Part shown: positions 37,947-46,778 of the stretch, piece by piece
Position numbering within the stretch: the first letter of the stretch is position 1
Layout: every line of letters starts with the position of its first letter
Position numbers and translations under genes: made by a program
DNA from: UBA11475 sp902486425
GTDB taxonomy: Bacteria > Bacillota > Clostridia > Christensenellales > Borkfalkiaceae
Direction of reading: 5' to 3'
Length of the DNA: 64,000 nt
Assembly (NCBI GenBank): GCA_902486425.1
Contig: CABTOK010000009.1
Coordinates: 248,001 to 312,000, forward strand
Notes under the pieces: model-generated
The model's database searches: none
Told to the model about the DNA's origin: nothing
Seen by the model: the letters and a program-made list of their open reading frames with translations, nothing else

Positions 37947-38828
37947 ATGATACTTTGTATAGGCGAAATTTTAGCCGATTTAATCGGAAAAGAAGAAAAC
38001 GGTCGGTATTCTTACGATATGTTTATCGGGGGCGCACCGTTCAACGTTGCCGTAAATGCGAAGCGCGCGGGCGCGAAGGTAGGGTTTGTCGGCAGAGTCG
38101 GAAAAGATCCGATAGGCAAATTCCTTATATCTACCGCAAAAAAAGCGAATCTGGACTATACGGATATTCAGACGGACGGCGAAAGAAATACCACGCTTGC
38201 AATAGTTTCGCTTAACAACGGCGAGCGCGATTTCGCGTTTTTCAGACACGACGCTGCGGATTTTAATATAGACATAAGAAAAATAGATATAAAGCGGTAT
38301 ACGGATCTTAATATCGTTCATCTGGGTTCTCTTATGCTGTCCGAAGAAAAAGGCCGTGTCTTTGCCGGAAACATCGTAAAAACGGTAAAAAAAGAAGGTA
38401 AACTTTTATCCTTCGACGTGAACTTCAGAATGGATTTATATAACGATACGGAGTCTGCGATAAAAGCATATAAGCCTTTTATCGAAGCTACTGATATATT
38501 AAAATTCAGCGATGACGAGATAAAAACCTATACAAAAAGAGAAGATCTCGGAGCCGCCGTGAAAGCGGTTAAAAAAGATAATACTCTTTTACTCATAAGC
38601 ATGGGAAGCCGCGGCAGCATGTACGTTTATAACGATTTAAGCGGAGTAATCCCGTCAAAAAAGGTCGTTCCCGTCGATACGACGGGCGCGGGAGACGCAT
38701 TCTTCGGAACGGCGCTCGCATATCTTGACGAAAAAGAATTTACTAAAGAAAATATAGAGTTTGCCTTAAAAAAAGGTAACGAAGCGGGAGCCGGAACGGT
38801 TTTATTCAAAGGAGCCGTAAAAATATGA
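37947..38828 (+). CDS. PfkB-family sugar kinase (fructokinase-like)
   Basis: 293 residues, ribokinase fold. GGAPFNVAVNAKRAG near residue 29 is the N-terminal PfkB signature; PVDTTGAGDAFFGTALAYL near 245 is the second signature, with catalytic Asp in GAGDAF. It phosphorylates fructose or a related hexose with ATP. The gene overlaps manA by 4 nt (ATGA), so the pair probably channels hexose to fructose-6-phosphate. The exact sugar is inferred from context. Confidence 0.85.
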   Translation: MILCIGEILADLIGKEENGRYSYDMFIGGAPFNVAVNAKRAGAKVGFVGRVGKDPIGKFLISTAKKANLDYTDIQTDGERNTTLAIVSLNNGERDFAFFRHDAADFNIDIRKIDIKRYTDLNIVHLGSLMLSEEKGRVFAGNIVKTVKKEGKLLSFDVNFRMDLYNDTESAIKAYKPFIEATDILKFSDDEIKTYTKREDLGAAVKAVKKDNTLLLISMGSRGSMYVYNDLSGVIPSKKVVPVDTTGAGDAFFGTALAYLDEKEFTKENIEFALKKGNEAGAGTVLFKGAVKI

Positions 38829-39904
38829 CGGATATAAAAAAATTAGTAAGAGAGCCGATATTTTTTGAACGCAACAGAGTTTACAGGATATATTCCGGCG
38901 GAAAGCAGTATTCCGAAATTTTCGACGGAGCGGACGGTTACGACGACGGAACGGATAACTTTTTTCCGGAAGAATGGATCGCAAGCAAAGTAAAAGCGAT
39001 AAATCCGGTATACTTCGGCAAGCGCGACGGCGTTTCTGTAATAAAGGGTACCGATATATTCTTCGACGATTTGCTCAAAAATAATAAAGAAGAACTTTTG
39101 GGAAACAGAAAGTACGACTGCCTCGTAAAGTTTCTTGACAGCGCGATAAGACTGCCGTTTCAGGTCCATCCGACTAAAGAGTTTGCCAAAAAGAATTTTA
39201 ATTCCGAATACGGAAAGACCGAAGCGTGGCTTGTGGTCGAAACGCGCGAAAACGCAAAACTTTACTTCGGATTTAAGAATAAAATTACAAAAGAAGAATT
39301 ATCCGCACTCGAAGAAAGAAGCGAAACCGAAAAAGATATAATGGGCAACCTCCTTTTCGGCGTGGACGTAAAGCCGGGCGACGTATGGCTCATAAAAGCG
39401 GGACTTATACACGCTCTCGGTGCGGGATGCACCGTTATCGAAGTGCAGGAACCGACCGATTTTACAATTCAGCCCGAACGCTGGTGCGGCGATTACCATA
39501 TTTCTTATAATGAAGAATACATAGGCCTTACAAAGGAAACGGCTCTGGACGCGATAAATTACGACGTTTACGGCGACGCGGCGGTCGCCTACGCGAAGGT
39601 TAGCCCGAAAATTACCGTAAACGAACCGTGGTATAAAAAAGAGGAACTTATTACTTACTCGGATACGCCGTGTTTTGCCGAAAACAGACACACAATAAGT
39701 AAGGGCGGAAAGTTTACTTTAAGTTACGCGCCGAGCGTATGGATTTGTTTAGGCGGCGAAGCGGTTATAAAAGGAGAAAATTACGAACGTAAAATAAAAC
39801 GCGGAGATTATTTTTATCTTCCATACGCTGCCGAAGGCAAATTTTCCGTTACAACCGATTCTTCCGCTACGCTTATAGAGTGCCTGCCGAGTAACCAAAA
39901 ATAA
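38825..39904 (+). CDS. manA: Mannose-6-phosphate isomerase, class I
   Basis: Interconverts mannose-6-phosphate and fructose-6-phosphate in the cytoplasm. 359 residues, type I PMI cupin: LPFQVHPTKEFA (zinc ligands Gln/His), KTEAWLVVET (Glu ligand), GLIHALGAGCTVIEVQEPTD (His ligand and substrate site) and the LSYAPSVWICLGGEAVIKGE C-terminal cupin. Overlaps the kinase gene by 4 nt. Together with the beta-mannosidase this gives a route from beta-mannosides to glycolysis. Confidence 0.92.
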   Translation: MTDIKKLVREPIFFERNRVYRIYSGGKQYSEIFDGADGYDDGTDNFFPEEWIASKVKAINPVYFGKRDGVSVIKGTDIFFDDLLKNNKEELLGNRKYDCLVKFLDSAIRLPFQVHPTKEFAKKNFNSEYGKTEAWLVVETRENAKLYFGFKNKITKEELSALEERSETEKDIMGNLLFGVDVKPGDVWLIKAGLIHALGAGCTVIEVQEPTDFTIQPERWCGDYHISYNEEYIGLTKETALDAINYDVYGDAAVAYAKVSPKITVNEPWYKKEELITYSDTPCFAENRHTISKGGKFTLSYAPSVWICLGGEAVIKGENYERKIKRGDYFYLPYAAEGKFSVTTDSSATLIECLPSNQK

Positions 39905-39915
39905 GAAATAAAAAT

Positions 39916-39945
39916 AAAACCCGTTTCATAAGAAACGGGTTTTTT
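39916..39945 (+). terminator. Rho-independent terminator after manA
   Basis: AAAACCCGTTTC pairs with GAAACGGGTTTT around ATAA, followed by T6. Its T-run abuts the 3' end of the minus-strand tRNA gene. Confidence 0.87.
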
Positions 39946-40019
39946 GGTAGCCCCAAGGAGACTCGAACTCCTGATTTCGCCGTGAGAGGGCGACGTCTTA
40001 ACCGCTTGACCATGAGGCC
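39945..40019 (-). tRNA. tRNA-Glu (anticodon CUC), CCA encoded
   Basis: Minus strand, 75 nt with an encoded CCA. Acceptor GGCCTCA pairs with TGGGGCT (G1-U72 wobble), a D-arm GGTCAAGCGGTTAAGAC, anticodon stem TCGCC/GGCGA around loop CTCTCAC (anticodon CTC), T-arm AGGAG/CTCCT with TTCGAGT. The cloverleaf is complete and typical of bacterial tRNA-Glu. Confidence 0.95.
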
Positions 40020-40037
40020 TTGAACAAGATCGAATAT

Positions 40038-40066
40038 ATTTTAACAAATAACTTTTAATTTATCAA
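40038..40066 (-). promoter_or_regulatory. Promoter of tRNA-Glu
   Basis: Minus strand TTGATA (40066-40061), 17-nt spacer, TAAAAT (40043-40038), 18 nt before the mature tRNA 5' end. Confidence 0.75.
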
Positions 40067-40096
40067 GCGTTTTGACGCGTTAAGATTAAATAGCTC

Positions 40097-40126
40097 AAAA
40101 AATAAAAAACCCGCCTGTGCCGACGG
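40097..40126 (-). terminator. Terminator of the structured RNA
   Basis: On the minus strand CCGTC pairs with GGCGG around GGCACA, followed by GTTTTTTATTTTTT. Confidence 0.75.
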
Positions 40127-40387
40127 ACGAATTTTGATAATCCGTTTTTACACGGTGAGCGTCCTGCCTGTCGTTTCTGCATTTCTTTTTTAGCGACCTT
40201 CCGGTCAAGAACACCGCTCCGCGACATTGGACTCCGGACCTCTATATTATCATTGTGGATCCCAAAATAGTCGTCCAATCGAACACCGCAGGCAAATTTG
40301 CGGTATCGATAAATCAAAAGACATTTACCTTTAAGCGGCAACTCTGCCGGTCGCTTACGGTAAAATATCGGGTAATTTTTTATTTAC
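40097..40387 (-). ncRNA. Unidentified structured RNA, about 290 nt
   Basis: A minus-strand transcription unit with its own promoter (40422-40394) and terminator (40126-40097) and no credible ORF. Strong helices in 5' to 3' order: ATTTTACC/GGTAAAT enclosing AAGC/GCTT and GGCA/TGCC (40366-40323); ACCGCA/TGCGGT (40304-40285); ATTGGAC/GTCCAAT (40279-40226); GACC-GGAA-GGTC with a GNRA-type loop (40206-40195). I looked for the conserved cores of RNase P RNA, tmRNA, SRP RNA and common riboswitches and did not find them. A divergent 6S-like or novel RNA is possible. Confidence 0.6.
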
Positions 40388-40393
40388 AAATAT

Positions 40394-40422
40394 AATATAT
40401 CACCAAAAAATAAAAAAATCAA
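40394..40422 (-). promoter_or_regulatory. Promoter of the structured RNA
   Basis: Minus strand TTGATT (40422-40417), 17-nt spacer, TATATT (40399-40394); predicted start near 40387. Confidence 0.7.
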
Positions 40423-40462
40423 TTTTATATAAATAATTTTGCAAAAACTTTTGCTTATGCCG

Positions 40463-40491
40463 TTGACATATTATGAGTAGTATTTTAAAAT
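40463..40491 (+). promoter_or_regulatory. Promoter of comEC
   Basis: TTGACA (40463) and TAAAAT (40486) with a 17-nt spacer; ATG 47 nt after the -10 box. Confidence 0.75.
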
Positions 40492-40537
40492 TATGTCGTA
40501 ATATATAAAGGGGCGGCTTTTTGCCGATAGTTTACGG

Positions 40538-42838
40538 ATGAAGAAGGGAGAACGATTTATAAATTTAAGACCTGCGGTTTTACTTGCCGCCGGGATAATT
40601 TCGGGCATTATATCCGCATATATATTCGTTTTTTATTCTTCGACGGTTTTCTTCGCTTTATGGGCGGTTTATCTTTCTGTTTTTATATTTCTTTTCATAA
40701 TTTTTTCCAAAAACACGAAACTTTTCAATAAAAAGACGATAACGGTTTTAGCGTCGCTTATTTTATGTATTTCAGGGGCGTTTTCCGGTATAACCGTTCA
40801 TAAAAATTACGAAGCCGCGGACATAACCGAAAAATCTTATACCGTAAGCGGAAAAATAACCGCAGTCTCGGGGAGCAAAGACTCGACCGATATTATTTTA
40901 GGCGATCTCGTGTTCGAAGATACAGACGATTTTACTTCACGATATAAAATGGTCGTAAGCGTTAACGCCGATTCGTACGATATGCCGGTAAAACCCGGCG
41001 ATTATATTTCGTTTACCGCAGTCATAAAAAATTTCGGAACGGTTTATAACGACCGCCCGTCGGTTTCATATCTTTCGGACGGCATAAAATATTCGGCGAA
41101 AATAAGTTCGTTTTCGGAGATAAAATTCGTAAAATCAAGGAGCGATGTTTTCGCTGCCGTTTCGGATTTTCTGAACAACTCGCTTAAAAAGGGACTTAAA
41201 AACACCGAAGAGTACGGAATAGCAAAAGGTCTTATTTTAGGCGGCGGCGGGAATATTTCGGACGAAACTTTGTCGACGTTCAGATTTGCGGGAGTCGCGC
41301 ATATTTTTGCGGTTTCGGGACTTCATATAGCTTTCCTTGCGGGAATACTATCGTTGGTTACCAAGGTTTTAAAGGTAAAAAAGCCGATCGGCGCGATAAT
41401 AACCGTTATTTCGATGTTCTTTTATTCGGGCGTGTGCGGTTTCACTGTTTCGTCGTTAAGAGCCGCCGTAATGTTTTCGGTTATGACTGTTGTCGATGCG
41501 GCGTTTAATAAATACGATCCGATTTCTTCCGTCGCGTTTGCAGGAACGGTACTTTTAGCCGTATTCCCGTACGAACTTTTCGGCGCAGGATTTCTGCTTT
41601 CGTTCGGAACGACTTTATCGCTTATTCTTTTAACCGATCCGATAAAAAGGATATTCGCAAAGGCAATAAAATTCTGCTTTTTCAGGAACAGGGAAAAGGA
41701 ACCCGTTGTCCGGAATCCGCACATTTACGAACTTAGCGATAACGAAGCGAGACTTATTATCGAAGAGAAAATAAAACTCGAAAAGCGCGACGAAAAAATA
41801 GATAAAATATCCGCGGTATCGGCCGTTTCGATAGCTTCGCTGCTCGGGGCGACGCCTTTAAGCGTGTACTTTTTCGGATATTTTTCTTCCGTTTCGGCGG
41901 CGGTAAACGTAATATTCGTTCCGATAATTTCGCTTCTTTTTCCGTTCGTTATACTCGGTGCGGTCATCGGCGGAATTTTTAATATAAGCGGAGTCACGCT
42001 GTTTATTCCGAAGATTTTTATCAGGCTGATAAGAATTATTATGTGGAGAATAAACGCCGCGCCGCTCGCCGTAAGTCTGCCGTTTTATTTTATTCCGACG
42101 ATTATTTTTTATCTCGCCCTTTTATTCTTTTCGGGAATTTTTAATATCGGGCAAAAAGCAAACCGCATAATAACGATAACTCTTATTTCGGTTTCGATAA
42201 TTTCGTCCGTTTCGTATACTGTGTATTACGATAATTTGGTTAAACTTAAAACTTATTATGACGGGTACGTTTCGGCGACACTGGTTACTCGAAACGATAC
42301 CGATATTTTAATAATAACGTCTGAAACCACCGATTTTTACTTTATAAAGAACATTGTAAAAGAAGTTAAGGACGGCGTCATCGAAAACGTTGTTGTATTA
42401 AACAAATCGTCTGACGTTAAAAACGTTATCAGAGGTATGAAGGATAAAATAAAAATTTTATCCGTTTCGTATTTCGGCGGCGTTGATTCGGACTATCCCG
42501 AAATATACTTCGGAATACCGCTGTCCGACTATGGCGAAAATGAAATGACGGAGTTTCCGTCGGCGGTAAAGGGCGGGTTTACAAAGCTCGGTTACGGGTA
42601 TTCGCTCACGGCGGGCGGAAAAGACTTTCTGATTCTTTCGGAGCTTCCCGAAGGAAACGTTTATCCGCTGCTTCCCGATAATGATTACGACAGGGTTATC
42701 TTTATAAACGGCGAAAAATTCGTAAAAGAAAGGTACGGGGCTTCACGCGGGGTATATGAGATAAAACGCAGATTAAAGCCGGAATTATATGATAAATACC
42801 GCAAAAATTCTTGCGGAATAACTATCGAAGTTTTTTAA
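40538..42838 (+). CDS. comEC: ComEC/Rec2-family DNA-uptake channel protein
   Basis: Membrane channel for transformation DNA. 766 residues: two or three N-terminal helices, an OB-like extracellular part (KSYTVSGKITAV...), then the Competence domain with FRFAGVAHIFAVSGLHIAFLAG near residue 250 and about eight helices to ~560. The last ~200 residues align in position with the usual metallo-beta-lactamase domain, but I see no HxHxDH or other metal-binding histidines (it reads ATLVTRNDTDILIITSE), so the nuclease-like domain is degenerate. Weak ribosome site before the ATG. Own promoter; no other com genes are nearby. Confidence 0.85.
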   Translation: MKKGERFINLRPAVLLAAGIISGIISAYIFVFYSSTVFFALWAVYLSVFIFLFIIFSKNTKLFNKKTITVLASLILCISGAFSGITVHKNYEAADITEKSYTVSGKITAVSGSKDSTDIILGDLVFEDTDDFTSRYKMVVSVNADSYDMPVKPGDYISFTAVIKNFGTVYNDRPSVSYLSDGIKYSAKISSFSEIKFVKSRSDVFAAVSDFLNNSLKKGLKNTEEYGIAKGLILGGGGNISDETLSTFRFAGVAHIFAVSGLHIAFLAGILSLVTKVLKVKKPIGAIITVISMFFYSGVCGFTVSSLRAAVMFSVMTVVDAAFNKYDPISSVAFAGTVLLAVFPYELFGAGFLLSFGTTLSLILLTDPIKRIFAKAIKFCFFRNREKEPVVRNPHIYELSDNEARLIIEEKIKLEKRDEKIDKISAVSAVSIASLLGATPLSVYFFGYFSSVSAAVNVIFVPIISLLFPFVILGAVIGGIFNISGVTLFIPKIFIRLIRIIMWRINAAPLAVSLPFYFIPTIIFYLALLFFSGIFNIGQKANRIITITLISVSIISSVSYTVYYDNLVKLKTYYDGYVSATLVTRNDTDILIITSETTDFYFIKNIVKEVKDGVIENVVVLNKSSDVKNVIRGMKDKIKILSVSYFGGVDSDYPEIYFGIPLSDYGENEMTEFPSAVKGGFTKLGYGYSLTAGGKDFLILSELPEGNVYPLLPDNDYDRVIFINGEKFVKERYGASRGVYEIKRRLKPELYDKYRKNSCGITIEVF

Positions 42839-42914
42839 TAAGACGCTCTTTTCCGCAATTTATCTTAAAGCGACGGTAAATCGCCTTATTTTCCGCCGCA
42901 ATTATTAAAAATCG

Positions 42915-42943
42915 TTGCAAAAAATAAAAGTAAATGATATTAT
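42915..42943 (+). promoter_or_regulatory. Promoter of holA
   Basis: TTGCAA (42915) and TATTAT (42938) with a 17-nt spacer, 83 nt before the start codon. Confidence 0.55.
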
Positions 42944-43025
42944 AATAATATTAAACGGAAAGATTAAATCGAGGAATCCGATACGGTCGGAATTTTAAGC
43001 ATTTTGAAAGACAAAAGGGGAATAA

Positions 43026-43988
43026 TTGGAGTACGCGGAATTCAGAAGAAGTCTTAATAAAGAAGTAATGCCCGTCTATCTTTTCGAAGGCGAAGAAATT
43101 TACCTGTTCGAAACCGGCTTAAAGGCTATAACCGATTTATGCGTTACTTCGCCTGAAATAAACGCGGTTACTCTGCAAGGCGACGGTTTAACGCCCGAAG
43201 CCCTTTTGCCTCTTGTATCCGCTCTTCCTTTTTTAAGCCAAAAACGAATCGTCGCGGTAAGGGATTATTACCCGAAATCTTCTGTTCTGTCCGGTGCGCT
43301 TTCACCGCTTATGCGGGGCGATTTCAGCGATACAGTGTTTGTTATAATGAACCAAAAATCTTGCGACGCGCTTAAAAAAATAAAGACGGTGACGGTAGTG
43401 TCTTGCGGAAGGCAGGACGCAGCCACGCTTTCGAAATGGGCTATAAAACGCGCGGAATCGGCGGGTAAAAAGTTATCTGTCACAGCTGCTAATCTGCTTG
43501 TCACCTACACGCTTTCGGATATGATAAAAATCGCAAACGAAGTCGATAAACTTATCTGTTACGTCGGCGACGCCGATGAGATTACCGAAGCTGATATCGA
43601 GAACGCCGTCACTAAAGATTCGGAATATAAAATTTACGAACTTACCGACAGCATCGGCAAAAAAAATTACGAAAAAGCTATTAAAATCTTAAACGATATG
43701 ATTTACGGCGGCGAACAACCGCAAAAACTACTTAGCAACGTTTATTTTTATATGCGAAGACTTTTCGACGTCGCGATATCCGATAAGCCGGATTCCGAAC
43801 TTTCGAGGATTTTCGGCGTAAAAGAGTTCGCGATAAAAAAGGCGAGAGAACAGGCTAAAATGTTCAAACTTAAAAAACTGAAAAAGACGGTGGACGCGCT
43901 TGCGGATTACGACTATATGGCGAAGTCCGGCGGTCTCGATTTCGGTTCGGCGCTCAATCTTGCGATTTTTAATCTTACGACGGACTGA
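43026..43988 (+). CDS. holA: DNA polymerase III subunit delta
   Basis: Clamp-loader wrench that opens the sliding clamp. 320 residues with the HolA pattern: MPVYLFEGEEIYLFETGLKAI at the N-terminus, FLSQKRIVAVRDYY, the LLVTYTLSDMIKIANEVDKL segment, and a C-terminal helical collar (NVYFYMRRLFDVA...DYDYMAKSGGLDFGSALNLAI). Starts at TTG, chosen because an AAAGGGG site lies 5 nt upstream. Placement after comEC is the common order in Bacillota. Confidence 0.9.
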   Translation: MEYAEFRRSLNKEVMPVYLFEGEEIYLFETGLKAITDLCVTSPEINAVTLQGDGLTPEALLPLVSALPFLSQKRIVAVRDYYPKSSVLSGALSPLMRGDFSDTVFVIMNQKSCDALKKIKTVTVVSCGRQDAATLSKWAIKRAESAGKKLSVTAANLLVTYTLSDMIKIANEVDKLICYVGDADEITEADIENAVTKDSEYKIYELTDSIGKKNYEKAIKILNDMIYGGEQPQKLLSNVYFYMRRLFDVAISDKPDSELSRIFGVKEFAIKKAREQAKMFKLKKLKKTVDALADYDYMAKSGGLDFGSALNLAIFNLTTD

Positions 43989-44126
43989 GTGGCTACGGGT
44001 AAGACGTCAGGCTCGATAAAAGCAATATCTGCGATAAAAACAAACGGGTAAAACGGCGAGCCGTCGAGCCGAAAAATCATTCACGATAAAGAAAAAGGAA
44101 GACAGCCTTAACCGGCGGAGAAAATT

Positions 44127-44945
44127 ATGGAAATATTAGAGAGAATAGCCAAGGTATTCACTAATTTCACACAGTGGGAATACGCTGTTTCGGCGATTGT
44201 TTTAATACTCACCTTAACGGTTCTGTATTACGAAATGTTCCGGTTTTTAATAGAAAACGACACCTCGATAATAATCGGCGTAATAGTTCTTGTTCTCGTT
44301 GCGTTCGGATTCGTGTTTATGTTCCTGAATAAGATCAACAACGTTTTGTATATATTCGTTCCGACGGTAATCATACTTGCGTTTATATTCTTATATTCGT
44401 CGGAAATAAAACATCTTATAAAGTTTCGCCGACAGAAGAAGCACGACCAGAAGGCTAACAGGAACTTCGACGAAGAAGAAGCTAAAAAGTGTATAAGCGA
44501 AATAATAAACGCTCTTCAGAATATGTCTAAAAAAGACGTCGGCGCAATAATAATATTATCGAAGGGTAATATTTCGTCGCAGATTCTGGACAGCGGAACT
44601 ATGATAAACAGCGATATTTCATCCGAACTTATCGAAAGCATTTTCTTCCCGAAGACTCCGCTCCACGACGGCGCGATGATAATCGACGGAACCAAAATAG
44701 TCGCGGCAGGTTGCTTTTTACCGCTCACGCAGAACGAAAATATTCCGAAAGATCTCGGCACCCGTCACAGAGCGGGCATAGGAATAACCGAAACCGCCGA
44801 CGTAACGGCTCTTATAGTTTCGGAAGAAACGGGTATTATTTCAACCGTTTACGGCGGCAAATTATCCCGTTACGCCGATACCGAAACTCTTAAAAAGATT
44901 TTAAGCAAATTCTACTGGCAGGATTTACTTAAACTCAAAAAGTAA
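44127..44945 (+). CDS. cdaA: Diadenylate cyclase CdaA
   Basis: Makes cyclic di-AMP from ATP at the membrane; c-di-AMP controls potassium and osmolyte balance. 272 residues: three N-terminal helices (~15-95) and a DisA_N catalytic domain (~130-265) with the DGA motif (Asp181-Gly-Ala in LHDGAMIIDG) and the RHR motif (213-215 in LGTRHRAGIG), both intact. GGAG ribosome site. Normally followed by cdaR; here only a small relic follows. Confidence 0.93.
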   Translation: MEILERIAKVFTNFTQWEYAVSAIVLILTLTVLYYEMFRFLIENDTSIIIGVIVLVLVAFGFVFMFLNKINNVLYIFVPTVIILAFIFLYSSEIKHLIKFRRQKKHDQKANRNFDEEEAKKCISEIINALQNMSKKDVGAIIILSKGNISSQILDSGTMINSDISSELIESIFFPKTPLHDGAMIIDGTKIVAAGCFLPLTQNENIPKDLGTRHRAGIGITETADVTALIVSEETGIISTVYGGKLSRYADTETLKKILSKFYWQDLLKLKK

Positions 44946-44979
44946 TTTTTACATTCATAAAATTTTTACATTCATAAAA
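44946..44979. repeat. Tandem 17-bp duplication
   Basis: The unit TTTTTACATTCATAAAA occurs twice head to tail immediately after the cdaA stop. Probably a slippage duplication; no function is evident. Confidence 0.85.
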
Positions 44980-45025
44980 ATTTATTTTTACACGCTTTAA
45001 GCGGTAATAAAATCGGAGATTTATT

Positions 45026-45133
45026 ATGGAAAAGAAGAAAAACAGATTTGTCGAAATAGTATTTTCGAACTTCGGATTTAAAATTTTAGCTCTCGTTATG
45101 GCTCTTTTCACGTTTATCGTAATAACGATGTAA
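45026..45133 (+). CDS. 35-residue membrane peptide, probable remnant of CdaR (YbbR-domain protein)
   Basis: ATG with GGAG 7 nt upstream. The product is a basic stretch (MEKKKNRF), then NFGFKILALVMALFTFIVIT as one membrane helix, then a stop. This matches the N-terminal anchor of CdaR, which in most Bacillota lies directly after cdaA, but all extracellular YbbR domains are missing, and the next frame is aspartate kinase. Either a decayed cdaR or a functional mini-anchor. Confidence 0.6.
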   Translation: MEKKKNRFVEIVFSNFGFKILALVMALFTFIVITM

Positions 45134-45178
45134 ATTGTCCGTTTCGGATTGAGAGCAAGGAATATCGGGAGTAAAATA

Positions 45179-46561
45179 TTGCCTTGTATAACATGTAAGT
45201 TCGGCGGATCTTCTCTCGCCGATAAAGACGGATTTTTAAAAGCCGCCGAAATAGTTCTGTCGGATAAAAACCGAAAGTATATCGTAGTCTCGGCACCCGG
45301 GAAGCGGTCAGAGGAAGACGTTAAGATTACCGACTCACTTATAAATTTTACAAAAGAAGCGCCTTTTACCGAAGCTCGGGAGAAGGCGTTTTCATATGTC
45401 GAAAAGAGAATCCTTTCTATCGCAAACGGTCTCGGCGCGGGTGAGTTTATCGGGACCTGTCTCGCCGAAATAAAACTAAAAATCAACGAGCATCCGTTTT
45501 ATAACGACTACATAATATCCCGCGGCGAATATCTTTCTGCCAAAATATTTTCGTATATAACCGGGTATAAGTTTATCTCGCCCGAGAATTTTATATCGGT
45601 TGACGAGAACGGCGTTTATGTAAATTCCGTAAGCGATCTTTCTTTACCGGAATATTCGGTTATACCCGGCTTTTACGGCAAGGATAAGTATGGCAGAATA
45701 AAAACGCTTAAACGCGGCGGCGGCGACGTTACCGGTTCAGTTGTAGCGGAGATGACAAATTCCGCTTTATACGAGAATTTTACAGACGTGGACGGCGTTT
45801 ATGCGATAAGTCCAAAAATCATAAAGGTACAAAAACCGCTTAAGTTTTTAAGTTACGGCGAACTCGAGGTCTTGTCCGGATCGGGAGCGGAAGTTTTTTC
45901 CGAAGACGCAATTTATCCCTTAAAAGTAAAAAATATTCCCGTCGCCATAAAAAACACGTCGAAGGAGTATGAAAAAATCGTTTCCGCTTCGGAGTATACG
46001 GGAAAGAACCTTAAAGATTATTATACCGGCACGGCGGTGTTTCGGCAAAACAGGTTCGTCAAACAAAGCCCGAAAATCAAAATCGCAGTTAAAAAAGGCT
46101 TATCGTTAATAACAATTTCGGCAGGTTCTTTTTGCTGCGAATATCCGGCAAAAATATTAAAATTTTTTTCCGATTTCGGCATAAAGCCCGAGCTTGTTTC
46201 GGTTATTGGAAAAAAGTTTGCTGCTATCTTCGATCTTAACAAAAATGATTCCGCAAGCGGGAAAAAGATATTTTTCGCTAAGGCTTCCGAATTTTTTACC
46301 GAACTGTATCTGTATTGCCAAAAAAATCTTGATACAGACTACGTTTTTATAAGAGAAAACGTTTCGCTTATAACCGTTTTGCTGGGGGAAGCGAATAATA
46401 ATTTATCCGTAGATAATCCGGTGAGCAAGCAAAGCGAAAAATTTGTCGGAGCAATTATTACGGTATCGGATAAATTTTCGGTAAAAGCCGTTATTGACGA
46501 CTCGGAAAAAGATTTTGCCATAAAATCGATTTTAAAAAAGAATGATACGGAATTAGTTTGA
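45179..46561 (+). CDS. lysC: Aspartate kinase
   Basis: First step of the aspartate pathway (lysine, threonine, methionine, diaminopimelate): ATP-dependent phosphorylation of aspartate. KFGGSSLAD at the N-terminus, RGGGDVTGSVVAEMTNSALY in the catalytic core, FTDVDGVYAISPKII, and two C-terminal ACT domains (ITISAGSFCCEYPAKILKFFSDFG...). 460 residues from a TTG at 45179, preceded by GGGAG with 7-nt spacing. An upstream TTG at 45149 in the same frame lacks a ribosome site. Confidence 0.88.
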   Translation: MPCITCKFGGSSLADKDGFLKAAEIVLSDKNRKYIVVSAPGKRSEEDVKITDSLINFTKEAPFTEAREKAFSYVEKRILSIANGLGAGEFIGTCLAEIKLKINEHPFYNDYIISRGEYLSAKIFSYITGYKFISPENFISVDENGVYVNSVSDLSLPEYSVIPGFYGKDKYGRIKTLKRGGGDVTGSVVAEMTNSALYENFTDVDGVYAISPKIIKVQKPLKFLSYGELEVLSGSGAEVFSEDAIYPLKVKNIPVAIKNTSKEYEKIVSASEYTGKNLKDYYTGTAVFRQNRFVKQSPKIKIAVKKGLSLITISAGSFCCEYPAKILKFFSDFGIKPELVSVIGKKFAAIFDLNKNDSASGKKIFFAKASEFFTELYLYCQKNLDTDYVFIRENVSLITVLLGEANNNLSVDNPVSKQSEKFVGAIITVSDKFSVKAVIDDSEKDFAIKSILKKNDTELV

Positions 46562-46614
46562 TTATACCTGTAAATTTGTCAATATTTTTCTGACGAATTG
46601 ACCTTTTTATCATA

Positions 46615-46639
46615 AAAAGCGGCTTTATATGCCGCTTTT
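46615..46639 (+). terminator. Weak terminator after aspartate kinase
   Basis: AAAAGCGGC pairs with GCCGCTTTT around TTTATAT; only a short T-run follows (TATAATTTT). Confidence 0.6.
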
Positions 46640-46688
46640 ATAATTTTAAAAATCTTCAGTTAAAATCTGCAAAATTTTCAAAAAAGTA

Positions 46689-46716
46689 TTGAATTGCGTT
46701 AATTTTATGCTACAAT
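46689..46716 (+). promoter_or_regulatory. Candidate promoter of the cas operon
   Basis: TTGAAT (46689) and TACAAT (46711) with a 16-nt spacer, about 205 nt before cas9. The resulting leader RNA would run antisense across the whole tracrRNA gene. Confidence 0.6.
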
Positions 46717-46778
46717 ATAAGTAGACGTAAAAAGGCTACAAACCAACATATAAAAGTCTTAAAGCTAATAAAGGGCGC

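Noticed and set aside
40063..40341. A 92-codon minus-strand frame (MPLKGKCLLIYRY...)
   Set aside because: It runs through the terminator hairpin of the transcription unit and has only a poor ribosome site; the region is better explained as a structured RNA.
45149..45178. A longer start for aspartate kinase at TTG 45149
   Set aside because: There is no ribosome site at that distance, whereas GGGAG lies 7 nt before TTG 45179, and the family begins just before KFGGSS.
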